64,000 nucleotides of DNA from Ailanthus altissimus (lineage: Eukaryota > Streptophyta > Magnoliopsida > Sapindales > Simaroubaceae): the NCBI GenBank assembly GCA_946807835.1, contig OX327712.1, forward strand, positions 18,246,001 to 18,310,000, given 5' to 3'. Each line of letters starts with the position of its first letter. Position 1 is the first letter of the stretch. The notes below the pieces were generated by a model, which saw only the letters and a program-made list of their open reading frames with translations, did not search any database and was not told the DNA's origin. A program made the translations under genes and the position numbers. Of this stretch, positions 1-13,300 are shown piece by piece.

Positions 1-1437
1 TAAGTGGTCAGAATGACAGGTTTTGAGAAACCAAATATTTAGACCAATTTGATGTCATAAATGCATTGTGTATAATTTTGTAAGCTATTTAAAGTATTTT
101 GTGTGAATTGTGAGGCTTATGAAATGATTAATCTCCATTGATAGGTTAAGGAGATTTAAGCCTTGTAGCTGAAAGTGTTAAGAGGTAAGTATACTAGACT
201 TTTTACTGAAATCACAATAAACGTAGTAATTGTTTTGTATGATTTTGTAAATGTGGTTAGAAATATGTTTATGTTGTGTCAAAGTATATTTTGATATGAA
301 ATGTGAAGATATGTATTTATGAATGTGAGCATGGACATATATGACATACATGTGTTTTTGAAAGTGAGCTTTCAAAATAAGATATGTTTAACAAAGAAAC
401 CTTTTGAAGTGTAATATGTCCATGAGAAATATTTTGTGTTTTGAGGGTACTTGAACTCACTGTTAACTTAGTAGGCATTTTATGTGATTTGTGGAGCCTT
501 TATGTGTGGCCTTTCCTTCGGGATTGGTATATGTTATGTGTTCCGTATGTAGGGAGGATCCTATTGGTACCTAAAGGAAGTGTGAGTCATCACATTCGTG
601 TGGTGGCGTATTGGTGCATGTGAGAGGACTCACCAATGATCAGGGTGAGGGTTTGGCTTTTACCTTCGGGTATGCGCATTATATATGTGTAATTTCAATA
701 CCTCACTTGTACTATTCCTCTCATACGGTATGTCACCTACGAGTGACATTTGGCTCATTATGTGATATGTGATATGTAAGTCCTACTAAGTAGTAGTTGA
801 GTGATGGTATTCCTATTATGTGTTTTGAAAGAATGTGTAAGCGCTTACATGATATGTGATTTGATAAGATTATGATTTTGATTGATCACAGCATATCATA
901 CATATGCATTGTGTACATATATGTATTTGTATTTGATATATAAAAAACTAGTATGCTTACTGAGTTTTATACTCATTATAGTTTATGGTGATTTCAGGTA
1001 AATAAGGTACATGTGTGCTTAGCGGATTTGGCAAGACTTCTGCTGTTCCTTGGGTTCCCTAAGTTGTTAGGTTGCTAAGTGTTTCATTTGGGGACACGTG
1101 GGATAAGATATTTGATTTGTCCCTAGTGAATAAATACGTATGTATTATTTTATTGTGTGTGGTTGGACTTAGTTTAAGTTTCACCAAGTGTAGTAATGGA
1201 TTGATTTTAAGTAAGAATTTACAATGAATATATTCTGGGCTTCCGGTAACAAAGTTGCTACTGGTGACGTAATAGAGTGTTAATCTCTGAGAAAACTCTG
1301 CGTATCTCCGGTTTACTAATTGTCCCAGTCATAATTCAATTGCTATAATTCTGAAAGAAATTAAAATGAATGTTTAAGTATTATTGAATGAATGTAAGTA
1401 ATATCGTGTGTCAGATCTTTTGGGTCTAGAGCGTGAC
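1..1437 (+). mobile_element. 3' part of a plant LTR (Gypsy-like), left end outside window
   Basis: The segment ends in the LTR-type terminus GAGCGTGACA at about 1437, after which the sequence turns into plain AT-rich DNA. The terminus is the inverse of the TGTCACGC start or end seen in many plant Gypsy LTRs (family knowledge, not searched). No long open frame is present; the short frame at 441-623 looks like chance. Bases 1-277 and 1403-1437 are also present, inverted and about 88-90% alike by eye, at 60089-60402, which shows that this is a repeated family. It could be a solo LTR or the 3' LTR of an element lying off the left edge; the window does not allow a choice, and no TSD can be tested. 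Confidence 0.6.
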
Positions 1438-3480
1438 AAAATATCACCAAATATTAAAAAAAAAGCTTATAACATTAATATATATATATTATAGTCAATA
1501 GAGAAACCCTTATAAATAGACAATAAAATGATGAGTATAAATATTAGTAAAAATTAGATTCAAATTTAGAAAAATTCATATGTCTATTTCATGATAGAAG
1601 TTTCGGATATCTAGGATTGAATTTTTTTAACTATATTTAGGCATTAAATTACTGCAATTTAAAATTTATGAAAATAATATTGCTTCACATATTAAATTGT
1701 ATAAAAAAAATGATGTGTTAAATAATTATTTGATAGTGAAGTATTGTAATTGATGATTTTAAAATTTATATCATTTTATCATTTAATGATTGTTTCACAC
1801 ATAATTTTTTGAGATACAATTTAAAATGTGTAGCATTATTTTTAACAAAATTATATATATATATATTTAAAGAGAGAGTAAATGAGTTTTATTTAGAATA
1901 GAATGTGAAAAATGACGTAACTTAAGAATTGCGAGATAGAATATAAAAAGAATAGAAAGAAAGAGTAATGCGATATTTTAAATGATATTTTATTTTTATT
2001 ATTTTAAATTGACGTGTTAAGTAATTATTAAATAATAAAATAATAAAAATTTAAAATTATTCATTATATAATTTAACTATTTAATGATTGTTTTTAAAAT
2101 GACAAAATTTAGAAAATTATTTAAAAAGTGTAACATTATTTAATAAAGAATAATATTGGAGAGAGAAATAATAATTAAATTTTATTTAAGAGGAATCTAT
2201 GTCATAAATATCATATAATTATAATTACTATAGCTTTTTTTTTTGAACAAATAATTACTATAGCTATTAACTTATTAAAAAATAGATGTCGTTACCAACT
2301 AAATAATAAAAACCAATTACTAACAAAAGAAAAAACAAAGTGTCTATGCACATTTTATTCTTTTAATATTAAAAATGATTAATTTTGGATCAAAACAATT
2401 TAGGTGGAGCTTTTTTTTTATAATTATTTTACTTAAATTTTTAGAATTTAATTCTAGATCGTCTAAAAAATTAAAGGAAACCATTGACTCCCATATTGAA
2501 ACTCGATCGGTATTAAATTTGTTTCTAAAATCAAATTGAACCAATAAATTATATTAGTTCTGTTTGTTCTATTTAGTTCTAAAATTTTCACTAGCTGTGG
2601 GCATTTATCATCACTCTTTTTTTTTTTCCTTTTAAGAATAATCACTCTTTTTCTAATTACTTTTTTTTTAACTAACTAATCTAATTAGGTGTACGGGCCA
2701 AAACTTTTATTCGTAATACAAGGCCCATTTCGCTGCCCAATTCATAAATGGGCCTCGTTGGTAGTGGGTGCTATATTCAATTGAATATTTGGGATGCTTT
2801 TGACAATAATATTAGAATGGGTCAAATAAATAAATTTGGTTTTGTTTCATTAAAATTTTTAAACAAAACTCAAAACTCAATGTAATTGATATTGATATTG
2901 GCTTTAGGTTGAAGTTTTGAATAAGTTATTGTTAAAATTTGTCGAAGACTGTAAAATTTATGTGTTAGTGTATTTTATATTATTTTTATTGTGTGATGAT
3001 AATTTATTTATTTTTATATAAAAATAAGATTTATCATTGATAATTTTTTCATATAAAATTAATTTGTGTCTTTTATTTATAATAAATTATTTAGGTTCAG
3101 ATGTATAATAATAAGTGATATATTATATTGTTTCAATAATTCTCTAATTATATATTAGTAGATCAAAAGATGGCATATTTTGATTTTTAATTAAGAATAT
3201 ATATTTGTTTAAAAATAAATTAATGCTGATATTAAAAAAATCATATATAATGTGAAACTGATCCAAATAAATTATTACATTGAATTTAAAATCATTTTAG
3301 ATTGTTATCTGAAAACAACTTTTTTTTTTAATAGAAAAATCATAAATAAATAATTAGTAACATATTTAATCCAAAATTAACAACAAGTCTTCACTCCAAA
3401 ATCCAAATAATAAAAAAGAGAAAATAAATAAAACACGGGAAACCAAAAACAAACCGGAATCTAACCAAACACCACCCAAA
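1438..3480. other. AT-rich intergenic DNA with two diverged MITE-like repeats
   Basis: No gene is visible. Stretches near 1640-1875 and 1975-2200 are diverged direct copies of one sequence. Each has a GTGTTAA(A/G)TAATTATT block, then a TATTTAATGATTGTTT-like block, then a (G)TGTARCATTATTT block, and ends in a GAGAGA-rich tract. A less similar copy of the first block occurs near 35100. Such dispersed AT-rich units resemble old miniature DNA transposons, but I cannot see clean termini or target duplications. Two TGGGCC-type motifs lie at 2722-2754. Confidence 0.35.
2221..2265 (-). mobile_element. Poly(T) micro-insertion flanked by 15-bp duplications
   Basis: The 15-mer ATAATTACTATAGCT occurs at 2221-2235 and again at 2251-2265. 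Between the copies lie nine T residues and GAACAA. A short poly(T) block between perfect direct repeats of this length is what target-primed reverse transcription leaves when a LINE-type machinery inserts almost nothing but a poly(A) tail, here on the minus strand. Replication slippage is the alternative. Confidence 0.5.
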
Positions 3481-3489
3481 ACGAATGCT

Positions 3490-3682
3490 GGTTTCTCTCT
3501 TTGGACAAAAATCTCTCTTCAATTTTTTCACTGTCCAAAAATTATAAATTGTTTTTTCCCTCCTCTGAGTTTATGAACAACCGAGTCGACTCACCGCGCC
3601 TTGCTCGCATCAAGCCCTAGGCTCGCGCTCTCTCTCTCTCTGGCGACTTCGCAACTAAAACAAACTCGCTTTCTAATTTTAG
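3490..3682 (+). promoter_or_regulatory. Putative 5' end and untranslated first exon of the ATRX gene
   Basis: An AT-rich region changes to a C/T-rich, GC-richer stretch with a CT microsatellite near 3627, followed by TTTTAG|GTACAT, a good splice donor at 3682/3683. ATTATAAATT at 3541 could be a weak TATA element. The exon holds an ATG at 3573 opening a 15-codon frame that stops at 3618-3620. If transcription starts upstream of it, this would be a short upstream ORF. The transcription start is inferred, not seen. Confidence 0.45.
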
Positions 3683-6600
3683 GTACATATTTTATCATTT
3701 TATTTAATATGATTCCGTTTGATTAGGGCTGATAAAAAGTAGCTTGATTGCCGCTGGAAGTAAAATTTGTCTTGATTTTGGAAGCAAGAAATAGAAAAAT
3801 TGCTTTTGTTTCTGGAATGTGAAAAAATCTACTGGCTGGTTTAGTTCTTTAGTGCTTAGTAACTGAAACACTGTGGTTCTTGTGTTGTTTTGACTTATAT
3901 AGAAATGCTTTTAGTGCATTTGAGTGATTGTATTTATGGTTACTTTTTTATTTTTATTTTTTGAAAGTTTATGAACATTAAGTTTAATAGTAGGCTTGTA
4001 TAAAGGGTTATATAGTACATGTATAAAGTTTTGTTCCATTGAAATAATTTTGTTTCTCAAGTTTTTGAAGTTTTGTTCTTTGAGAATTAATGAACTGGCT
4101 AATGTGTGTGTGATTCCATTAGCTTTTATATGATGAGAAGGTGATGTCTTTTGGATTCGTGCATGTCATAGGCGTGGTTGTTTCCACTATTTTTTCTTCT
4201 TCTTCTTATTATTATTTTGTTTTTTCATTGCAAGGGTGATTTTATTCTTTTCAAATATGGTTTGGGTTCAGTGGTCCGGGGAGTTCTAATGATATGCATT
4301 TCATTGTTCAACGTAGAGGCTTGAAGCATTATATAAAATGTTTTAATATAATAGGCGATGTACTGGTGTTAGCGCATTGATTACTGTACCATAGATCTTT
4401 ATAAGATTAATGTGCTTTATAATTTATATTTTTTTAAGAAGCTTTCATTATTGATTATAGAGTTCTCCATATATGAAAAGGAGGTGTATTAATTATTATG
4501 GCTCTTATAAATAAATTTTGTGAATATAGTTTGGCAGTTAATGAGTTGTATTGTGCACTTACTGGTCTTACCCATATTTAACTAGATTGCATTATACGAG
4601 TTCCTCTAGTGGGGTAGCTATAGCAATGAGTAACTTAATTGTATATCAACTCACTTGAAGTCATGATAGCTAAAGGTCGTTGTTAATACTTTTGAAATTT
4701 CTGCCTCTTTTTTTGTCCATATTCTTGGAAAGAGGAGACTGGAGAGCGTGAATTGAAACTCGCATAGTCAGAGAATGTTTTCAGGGACTTTAATAGCTTA
4801 CTATTATTGGTAAATAACAATAAAACATTTAATCTTTTCTTAAGTATTAATGATTTTAATCAATTAAATGAATATACAAATGACTGATGTTTTCAAAGAC
4901 TTCAAGAAGACAGAAATTAGCACATAAGGTTTCTGAGTGCCCTGGGTATTTAGTCAAATGGACAAACAATTTTTCCAAAAATGCTGAATTGTTTTATTTT
5001 CATTGTGATAGAGTTTACTCCTTTTGTCCATGTCTTTTTGCGTGGAGACACATTTTAATTTATATATTTCAATTATTTATTGCAGAAACCTCAAAAGAAA
5101 GGAGCAGTTATCATCAGTTGCTTCTTCCAGTCCTGATCATTGCTGATTGAACCTTATACTATGCCTATTCAAGAGTGAGCACCTACCAATTAAAACAAGA
5201 GTTGCTTGGAATATTACTCTGAATATATTGGGAAAAGGCAATGAACTTTGCATAATCAGCCAACTTTATATCTTGCAATTTGTCTACTGATTAGGATATC
5301 TTATGAATGATAGCTGACCACACTGGAAAGGCCAATCTTAACTGGATGGGGTAGGTAAAATGGCTTTTTCGCATTATATTGATGCTTAAATTGATTAAAT
5401 TTCTGACTGTGCTACCAAAGGCATGCAAAATAATTGTGGCACTTATGAAGCAGAGACACATAATATAACTGGTTTCGGGTAGGGTTAGTAAAAGGCTCAA
5501 GCAACTTAAACTTTCAATTTAGTGGTTACTTAATATGGCAACAGCAATAGTTTCACTAAAAGGTTGTGTTCAAGTCCTGCATTGTATTAGTCAAATTATA
5601 ATAAAGTCTGTCTGTGTTTGTGTTTGTAGTTGTGTTTAATCCACGTGCCTTGCTTGTGAGTGGGCGTATTAGAGCTTATAAACTTGCTATAAGCTTAAGC
5701 TTATTAGTGTAGTTGTTGCTTAATATTTATAAAAAAGGAGGAGGGGGGGTGCAAATTATTTGGCAGACTCTAATTTGTCTTAGTGCTGACATGGGAAGAG
5801 CACAGTTGGTTTTGGAATTTGTTGCTCCACCTTACTTGAAAGACCCTTATTGTAAACGACCAAGTAACAAGAGAAATCCACAGGAAAAGCTGACAAATTG
5901 CAGTTCAGCCCTACTTATTTCAGGCGTTACTGATAATCTTTCTCTTTATATGCTTGCCCTTTTACAATCTCGATAATTGTTTCTCCTTCATTAGAGTTGA
6001 TTAAGTTCATTCAAATTCTAGCCTTTGCTGGTGAGTTCCTGGTAGAAGCAACATAAATATTAAGTTTTTGATCTTTGTTCATTAAAATTTGACTCGTTTT
6101 TTTTTTTTGTGAAATGCGTCTGTTTTTGGCAATATTTCTGTAATTTTTTGGATTGTCAAGTTGTTTTTACTTCACTTATTATTATTATTATTACTACTAC
6201 TACTACTTTTGGGTTGGTGGGGATGGGGTGCTGGCTTGTAGATTTCCCTTCGTTCATATGTTTTTACCTTATTCAGATGCTGTTTAACATTTTGGGTTTC
6301 GGTTTTATAAATTTTTACGAGTCAAGTTATTCCAACCATTTAAGGTGATGTTGTGTTCTTTATTTGATTTGATGGGGTTAAAGGTGTCAATTCGGTTCGT
6401 TGAGGAATATGTATGCATGGCTTCAGAATTTTGTTGAAGTGCTTCACTTTGTTAATTTAGTGCTCTTCACTATCTTTTATCATCTGTCAGTGTTTTTTTA
6501 TGCTATGTCAGTTTCAGTAAACTTTGGATCAATTTGTGCTGAAAGCAATAATATATATGGGCTTTGAACCCTGTACGTATTAGCATGTTAGTATAGAAAT

Positions 6601-7279
6601 ATTTAATAACATCAGATTTGATGGCTGTGTAAATATTTGGATGTGCTGTATAAATATTTGCAATCTTAAATTTTGGTAGGATCTAATTGCTTATGTGAAA
6701 AATCGATAATGTCGTATATAAATTGTGTGAAATATTGTCAGAATGCATAAACTATTATTCCATTTATGATATTGGAATTATATAGTTGGTTCTGCCCTTT
6801 TCTTTAAGTTTAATTTGATCGCACTATCGGATCTTTGTGGATTGTAAGTTAGATGAGATATGCTCACTTGATACTGGTCACTATCGGAGCTGGCCCACAT
6901 TCAATTAGTTGGCATGACCAAGCTGTTGATACTGGTATAATCTTTCTTGTGGATGCAATTAACTTGTACAATTTAGACGTTTTGAGATTTTTGTTATATC
7001 AGTCATTGTGTATTAAATAATAACAGACTGGTCTTTAGAAGTGGTGATGATAAATTGGAACTAGCTTATTCTTGTTTATTTTATTGTTGGTTCCATCTTT
7101 TTTTCCCCTTCCTGAAACCTCTGTTAACAGATGCTTGAAATATTATGATATTAGAATTTTTGGCTTTCTGTAAAATTGTTGAGCAAGAAATTTGGTTGTT
7201 GTGTATGACGTACTTAACAAAGAATTTTTTAGCTCTGCCTTGGTTTAACTGCTGATATAGTTAACTTAAATCTTCCTAG
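3683..7279 (+). other. Long leader intron of the ATRX gene (putative)
   Basis: This 3.6-kb stretch has no credible coding exon. It runs from the donor at 3683 to the acceptor CTTCCTAG at 7279, which lies 49 bases before the start codon. A possible extra untranslated exon begins after ATTGCAG near 5084, but no firm donor was assigned. The interval holds a TTA/CTA microsatellite at about 6177-6208 and one copy of a dispersed repeat at about 5540-5715. Confidence 0.45.
5540..5715 (+). repeat. Dispersed SINE-like repeat, copy A
   Basis: It shares ordered blocks with copies at 10000-10180 and 24580-24760: a GTGTT(T)GAAC/TTCAAGTCC-like start, TTGTAGTTGTGTTTAATCCA, CTTGTGAGTGGG, then TTAGAGCTTATAAAC. 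Sequences with this block order are common in eudicot introns and end in a GGGTTAAGTGGTAAC tail. This copy lacks the tail. The assignment as a SINE is from memory and is tentative. Confidence 0.35.
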
Positions 7280-7328
7280 GCTCTGTTTCCGGAGAGGTTA
7301 ATTTTGGTTTATCATACTTTAATAATCT

Positions 7329-10300
7329 ATGGGGGACAAACGTGATGAAGAGGAGAAACATGAGGAGGAGGACAAACACCGGGAAGAGGATAAACACGAG
7401 GAAGAGGACAAACATGAGGAAGTGGAAGATATCGATAGTGATTCTGGTGACTCTTTTATAGCTGATTCAGATGGTGAAGAACCATCAACATCTGGCCAGG
7501 ATGATGAATTGCATCTTGAGGCTAGTCAATAAACTTGTTCTATTTACATCTTGCTAAACCTTGTTTTATTGACAGAGTACAAGATTTTCTTTTCTGCTCT
7601 TATTTTATTCTTCAACTATGTTGTGCAGGAACATTTGACTGAGGAGGAACTAGAGGAGCTAGTTGCAGAGTTCTTGGAAGTTGAGAGCAAGGTATTGTAC
7701 GTCTTCTTATGACTTCTATTTTGGCATTTTATTTCGGATAATTCTCTCATGCTCATTTTAGGCTGCAGAAGCTCAGGAAGCACTTGAACTTGAGTCCCTT
7801 GCCAAATTGGAGAGTGAGGTGAGAGAGGAGTTGGCACAAGTACTGCAAGGAGATAATGTTAGTCTACTGACCCTGTCTCCCTCCTTTTGATCTTCATGTT
7901 GGCATGTTACTGACAGTTTTTACTTGTCCATAGTTGGAGGTGGCTGTTAAAAATGAAATGACTGCTTACGGAGAACAGTGGGAAGCTGTGCTGGACGAAC
8001 TTGAGACTGAGAGTTCTCACTTGTTGGTCTGCTTCTTCCTTCAATTTTGAGTAAAATCTTTGGTTCTCCATATTGTATTTTTTGCATGCCTGTTTTCCTT
8101 GAGAAAAATTAATTTTCTCTTGGAAAATCAACACTTGGAAGCCCACTTGTTTTTTTTCCTTTTTAATTAAGAAAAACAATTTTGCTGCTTTGTTTATGGA
8201 AGAAAAAAAGGATATTTTCTAAAGTTATGTTCAGGGAAATATTATATTCTGTTGTTCCTTATCTGATTTCATACTGAGTGTTGAATGGTTATTGTTGTAG
8301 TTCCGAAATACATTAACACTTCTTGCTAGCTGGTTTAGATAATTAAACTTTGCCTTTTGTGTTCCTGATTTAAATAATTGCAAATTCAGAACTTTATTGA
8401 AAAACATTAAGCATGTTCTGTTCCAGTCTGATAAAGAAGTCTGCAGTTGACTAGAAACATCCTGTTTGCCCTTTGACTCCAAGTGTATTGTGGCATACCA
8501 ACATTAATAATAAAGTTTGTCTCGTTTTCAGATGATATGAGCATACTGTTGTAGATAGAGAATTCTTATGTGTGTGATATAGGTTTTCCTATTCCTGCTG
8601 ATTATCCTTCTAAGCTGTATTAGAATTTTTCTTTGCTTTCTGATTATATGCTTCTCTGAACAGGAACAACTTGATGGGGCTGGTATTGAATTACCAAGCC
8701 TTTATAAGTGGATTGAAAGTCAGGCTCCTAATGGTTGTTGCACTGAAGCTTGGAAAAAAAGAGCTCACTGGGTAGGATCTCGGGTGACCAGTGAAATGAC
8801 TGAGTCAATAGCTGTTGCTGAGGAATATCTTCAAACCCAAAGGCCTGTAAGAAGGTATGGTTCTGCTGTTGGCATTATGGACTATTTATGATGTATGGTT
8901 GATTCATACAGATATACATTGTGGGTTCAGGCGGCATGGTAAACTTCTGGAGGAGGGTGCTAGTGGATTCCTCCAGAAAAAACTTGCTAATGATAGCAGC
9001 ACGGAGGCTGTGACAGAAAATTCAGACATCAACTGGGACTCAGTCAACAAGCTATTTGCTGGTGATGTTTCCAAGGACTGTGCTTCATTTGGCAGCAAGC
9101 ACTGGGCTTCGGTTTACATGGCCAGTACTCCGCAGCAGGCTGCAGCAATGGGACTTAAATTTCCTGGAGTCAATGAGGTGAGAGTTTTGGGTTCTAACTT
9201 ATTTGCTACCTTATGACACAATTGCTTCCTGCTTATTGGCCGAAACTTCTTTTTTACAGCCAATGACATTTTGGTTTTAGAAAATTTGTGAGAGCTCAAT
9301 TATATGAAAGTTTAGATCTAAACTTATTTGTTGGCCATGCTTAGTTACAGGATGTGGTAGTTTGAACAGTTTTACGGAGAGAAGGGTGCTCATGAGTTGT
9401 ACTAAAATATCTTTCTCTTATTTGTTGTTGCTAAAATAAGATGTTCTCATGACCTATCATTACGCTTTTTTATGTCTAAGCCCTCCCTTTGACATCAATT
9501 TCCTTAATGTGTGTATATATATTTGTGTATTAGGCTTATGGTATAATGGGATTGTGCAACTTAGTGCTATCTATAGTCATGTCCCATATTAACCTTGTTA
9601 TTTTTTCAATGAGCCTTTTTCCAGGTAGAGGAGATTGAAGATGTTGATGGCAATTCCGATGATCCATTCATTGCAGATGCAATAGCAAATGAAAGAGAGC
9701 TCTTTCTCTCTGAGGAGCAAAGGAATAATTATAAGAAGGTCTGTCGATATGCATCTGAAATTTTTTTCATTCTCAGTATTTTGTTCTGCAACTTCGGTCA
9801 TGGAACTGCTTTTTGTCTCGGTTCTGGGAGCCCTATGGTTGATAGACAATGCATGACTTATGTCTTCTGGTCTTGTACTATACATGATGGTTTTTTTCTC
9901 TAAATATGTTCCACAGGTAATTGTATTTTATAGAGATTAATTGCTTTTGTTGGGCCCTTACCTAAGAGCATTGGCTTTTAGGTCAAGTGTTACTTTTAAC
10001 ATGGTATTAAAACCAGTTTGACCAAATTTTATATTTGTTAAAATAATAATAAGCCTTGTGTTTGTTATTAAGTTAGTTTACATGCAAGTGCAAGAGGGGG
10101 AGAGCGTTAAAGCTTAAATACGATTGTTGATTCCTTCCTTAATAGCTTAGCTTTTGGGTTAAGTGGTAACTTCATGGTATTCATATGGATACACCCAAGA
10201 TTTGCAAGATTGTTTAGTTGTTGCCTTATTTTGGATAGACACTTGATGATATTGTGGTTTTTTAATAAATTAAATAGCTAGTGGTGTTTTACTATAATTA

Positions 10301-13300
10301 GTATTTGATCTTTCTGTTGACATTTGTTTGAATATAAGTTTTAAAATGCACGTGAGTCTTTGTACTTTTACAGGTCAAAGAGGAAGATGATGCAACTATT
10401 GATCGCAAGCTTCAACTTCGTTTGAAACGGAGGAGGCATAAAAGAAGATCTAAACAGGTATAATATGGGTGCACATAATTTTTGCTATTCTATTTGTTGG
10501 TTCTACCTAAGTTGATTGATGAAAATATTTGTTTAAATGTTTGGCATTTTTGGTAAAATTACAATGGTAAAGAATCCTGAAATATTCTCTATTGATATAT
10601 ACACATGTATGTATGACAATTTTTTATCTTTTGGCCACATTTTATGTGAAAAATTAAAATTAGTTGACTTTGGATTTGAAATTTGATTTTTCAGTTTTAA
10701 CTATTCTGCGTAAAGAATAAAAGGTTTGAATTATGTAGCTCGGTAGCACATAGCACAAATTGTATCGTTTTCATGTAGAAAGGAACCATTATCAAGCATT
10801 GATACTTCAAATAGCTTAAATACTTATTCTTTTTGTTTCCTGTTATTCAATCAGGGTGTTATTAAGAAAGAAGGTGACTCAGTTAATCAAACAATCGATG
10901 GTAGTTCAAATGAGACCCAGCCTCTTGTTGAGTATTCTGAGTCTCTTTCAAACAAGAAAACTGACGATGAGGAGTGTGTCTCCAACAATAAGAATGAGGT
11001 GACATTGCAAATTTTGGAGACTGATGTGCATGAAAGTTCTGGAACCTTAGATAACTTTGACAAGGAAAGGCCAATGAGTAATGGCTCTTCTTCTGTTTCA
11101 AATTCTGCTTCACCTGATTCTATTGAACCTAGAGGCTTAAAGCGTTTGAATGAGATTGAGGAGCCAAACAGTGATGAAAAGAGGAGTCGGGCTATTATCA
11201 TAGATTGTGATGAAGAGGCTGATATGGTAGAGGATAAATTAGTTTGCACCAAATTGGAGGATCATTCCGTCTTCCATGAAAATACCAATGTTTCTGTCAC
11301 TAATGATTATCTTCCTTCCCAAAGTTCGAGTGAGAAGTTTCTCTGTACTGCCTGTCATAAGTTGGCTATTGAAGTGCACCCACATCCACTTCTGAAAGTA
11401 ATCATTTGCAAGGATTGCAAATGTGTATTAGAGGAGAAGATGCATGTGAAGGTATGGACTTAAGTAACTTTTTTATGTATTAGCTTATTGATTCCTATAG
11501 ATTATAACATTTGAATGGCAGAATTCTGAACCTTGTTAGTATTTAAACTTAAGTTTAAAGCTCTGTGATTACTATTACAAGACCATTATTGACTGAGTTC
11601 TGAAAAATTCCATTGGGTGTGGATTTGTTCTATAATTTTTCTTTGATATTTCATGTAGAAATTTGAGTTGATTAATTGGTTATGTCAGGATGCCGACTGC
11701 TCAGAGTGTCACTGCATATGGTGTGGGCAAAGCAATGATTTAGTAAGTTGTAAGTTGTGCACAACATTGTTCTGCACCACTTGTGTGAAGAGGAATATTG
11801 GTGAAGCATGTTTGTCTGAGGTCCAGGCCTCTTGCTGGCAATGTTGTTGCTGCTCTCCAAGTCTTTTGAAAACATTGACATCAGAATTGGAGAAAGCCAT
11901 GGGAGTTTCAGACCTGACAGTGTCTACCTCTGAAAGTGATTCAGAGGATTCAGATGCAGACAATAATCTCAAAGTCGGGTATGATGTTATTTTCCGTAAT
12001 GGGCTGAGAGATAAATATAAGCAGTGAATCTTTTCTTCTCGTGGGTGTTTTATTCTATGATCTTAAAGCTCTTATTTTCCATTATATGATTCTTTTCCTC
12101 CATTCCACATTGTGGCAATGGCTGTGTTAACTGGATGTTTTATGATAGTTTCTTGCACGACATGAATATTACTCCATTAGACCTGTTTCCAGTGAGGCTT
12201 TGTAGACACTTATTAGTGGCTTGTTTTCCATGATAAAGATTAACTTGTTTTCTTTTCCTAGATTCTGAAACACAAGAAAAGTTCAGCTAGGTGTTTAAGC
12301 CATGTATATGGAAAAAACTTATAAAGGATGGCTTTCTGGTTTTGATTTTTGCAGCTGTTGAACAAATATGTCCATATATGCATTCTATAAAACAATGAAA
12401 AATATGTACCTTTACTTTTGTATGATATTGAATTGCTGCAGATGATAAATGTCTCATAAGGGAAATGAGATATCATCTAATACATGAATATTGACGTTTC
12501 TCATCATTTTAAGAACTATATTCAAAACAACTTTTTTTTTAATCAGAAACAGGAACATTTTATTAAAAGGAAAAAAGATGGAAAAAAAAACTGTTGGTAA
12601 GGATCCACAAAGGAAAAAAACGAAGAAGGAAAGACAGAAACTAAAAACTAAACAATACACCATGGTAAAGAATCATCAGAAAGCAAAACTTGATTGGATT
12701 TATGTTTATGAGGTTATCTACAATACCTGGTATGTTTTAGTTCATTTTGTCCTGGTGGTTAGAATTTGAAAAAATATGAGCTTCAGCATGCAGTCTCATT
12801 TTAACGATGATAATATTAATGCTTAGCCGCTGGTATAAATAGGATTGAATTTTGGGAACATGGTCAAAGTATTCAATTTTCAGCTATGTACTTTTAACGT
12901 ATCTTAAATACATTTGGAGGCTTGTTTCTAATTCAATTTTTTATCTTTTCCCAGATGTAAGAGAAAGCGGAAAAAGAAAATCCGAAGGATTTTGGATGAT
13001 GCTGAATTAGGAGAAGAGACCAAAAGGAAAATTGCAATTGAAAAAGTATGTTTAGTTGGTTGATTTGTTTAGTCTGGCTGGATGTTTTGTGTACCAGTTA
13101 ATGTATTGTGTTCACACTTTTTACAGGAACGACAAGAACGTCTGAAATCATTGCAAGTACAGTTTTCTACCAAATCTAAGATGGTGAGTTCTGTTAGATG
13201 TGATCAAGACTTGCCCATTGGTGCTAGCATTGAAGTGCTTGGTGATGCCATTACTGGTTATATAGTGAATGTTGTAAGGGAGAAAGGTGAAGAAGCAGTG

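Noticed and set aside
441..623. 60-codon plus-strand frame in the left LTR
   Set aside because: It lies in non-coding LTR sequence and has no recognisable motif.
2722..2754. TGGGCC/GGCCCA site II-like motifs
   Set aside because: They lie about 750 bases before the inferred ATRX start with no gene start beside them. Similar motifs at 37955-38010 are also far from genes.
12491..12769. 92-codon Lys-rich frame in an ATRX intron
   Set aside because: It arises from an A-rich intron tract after a poly(T) run. The flanking exons splice in phase without it.
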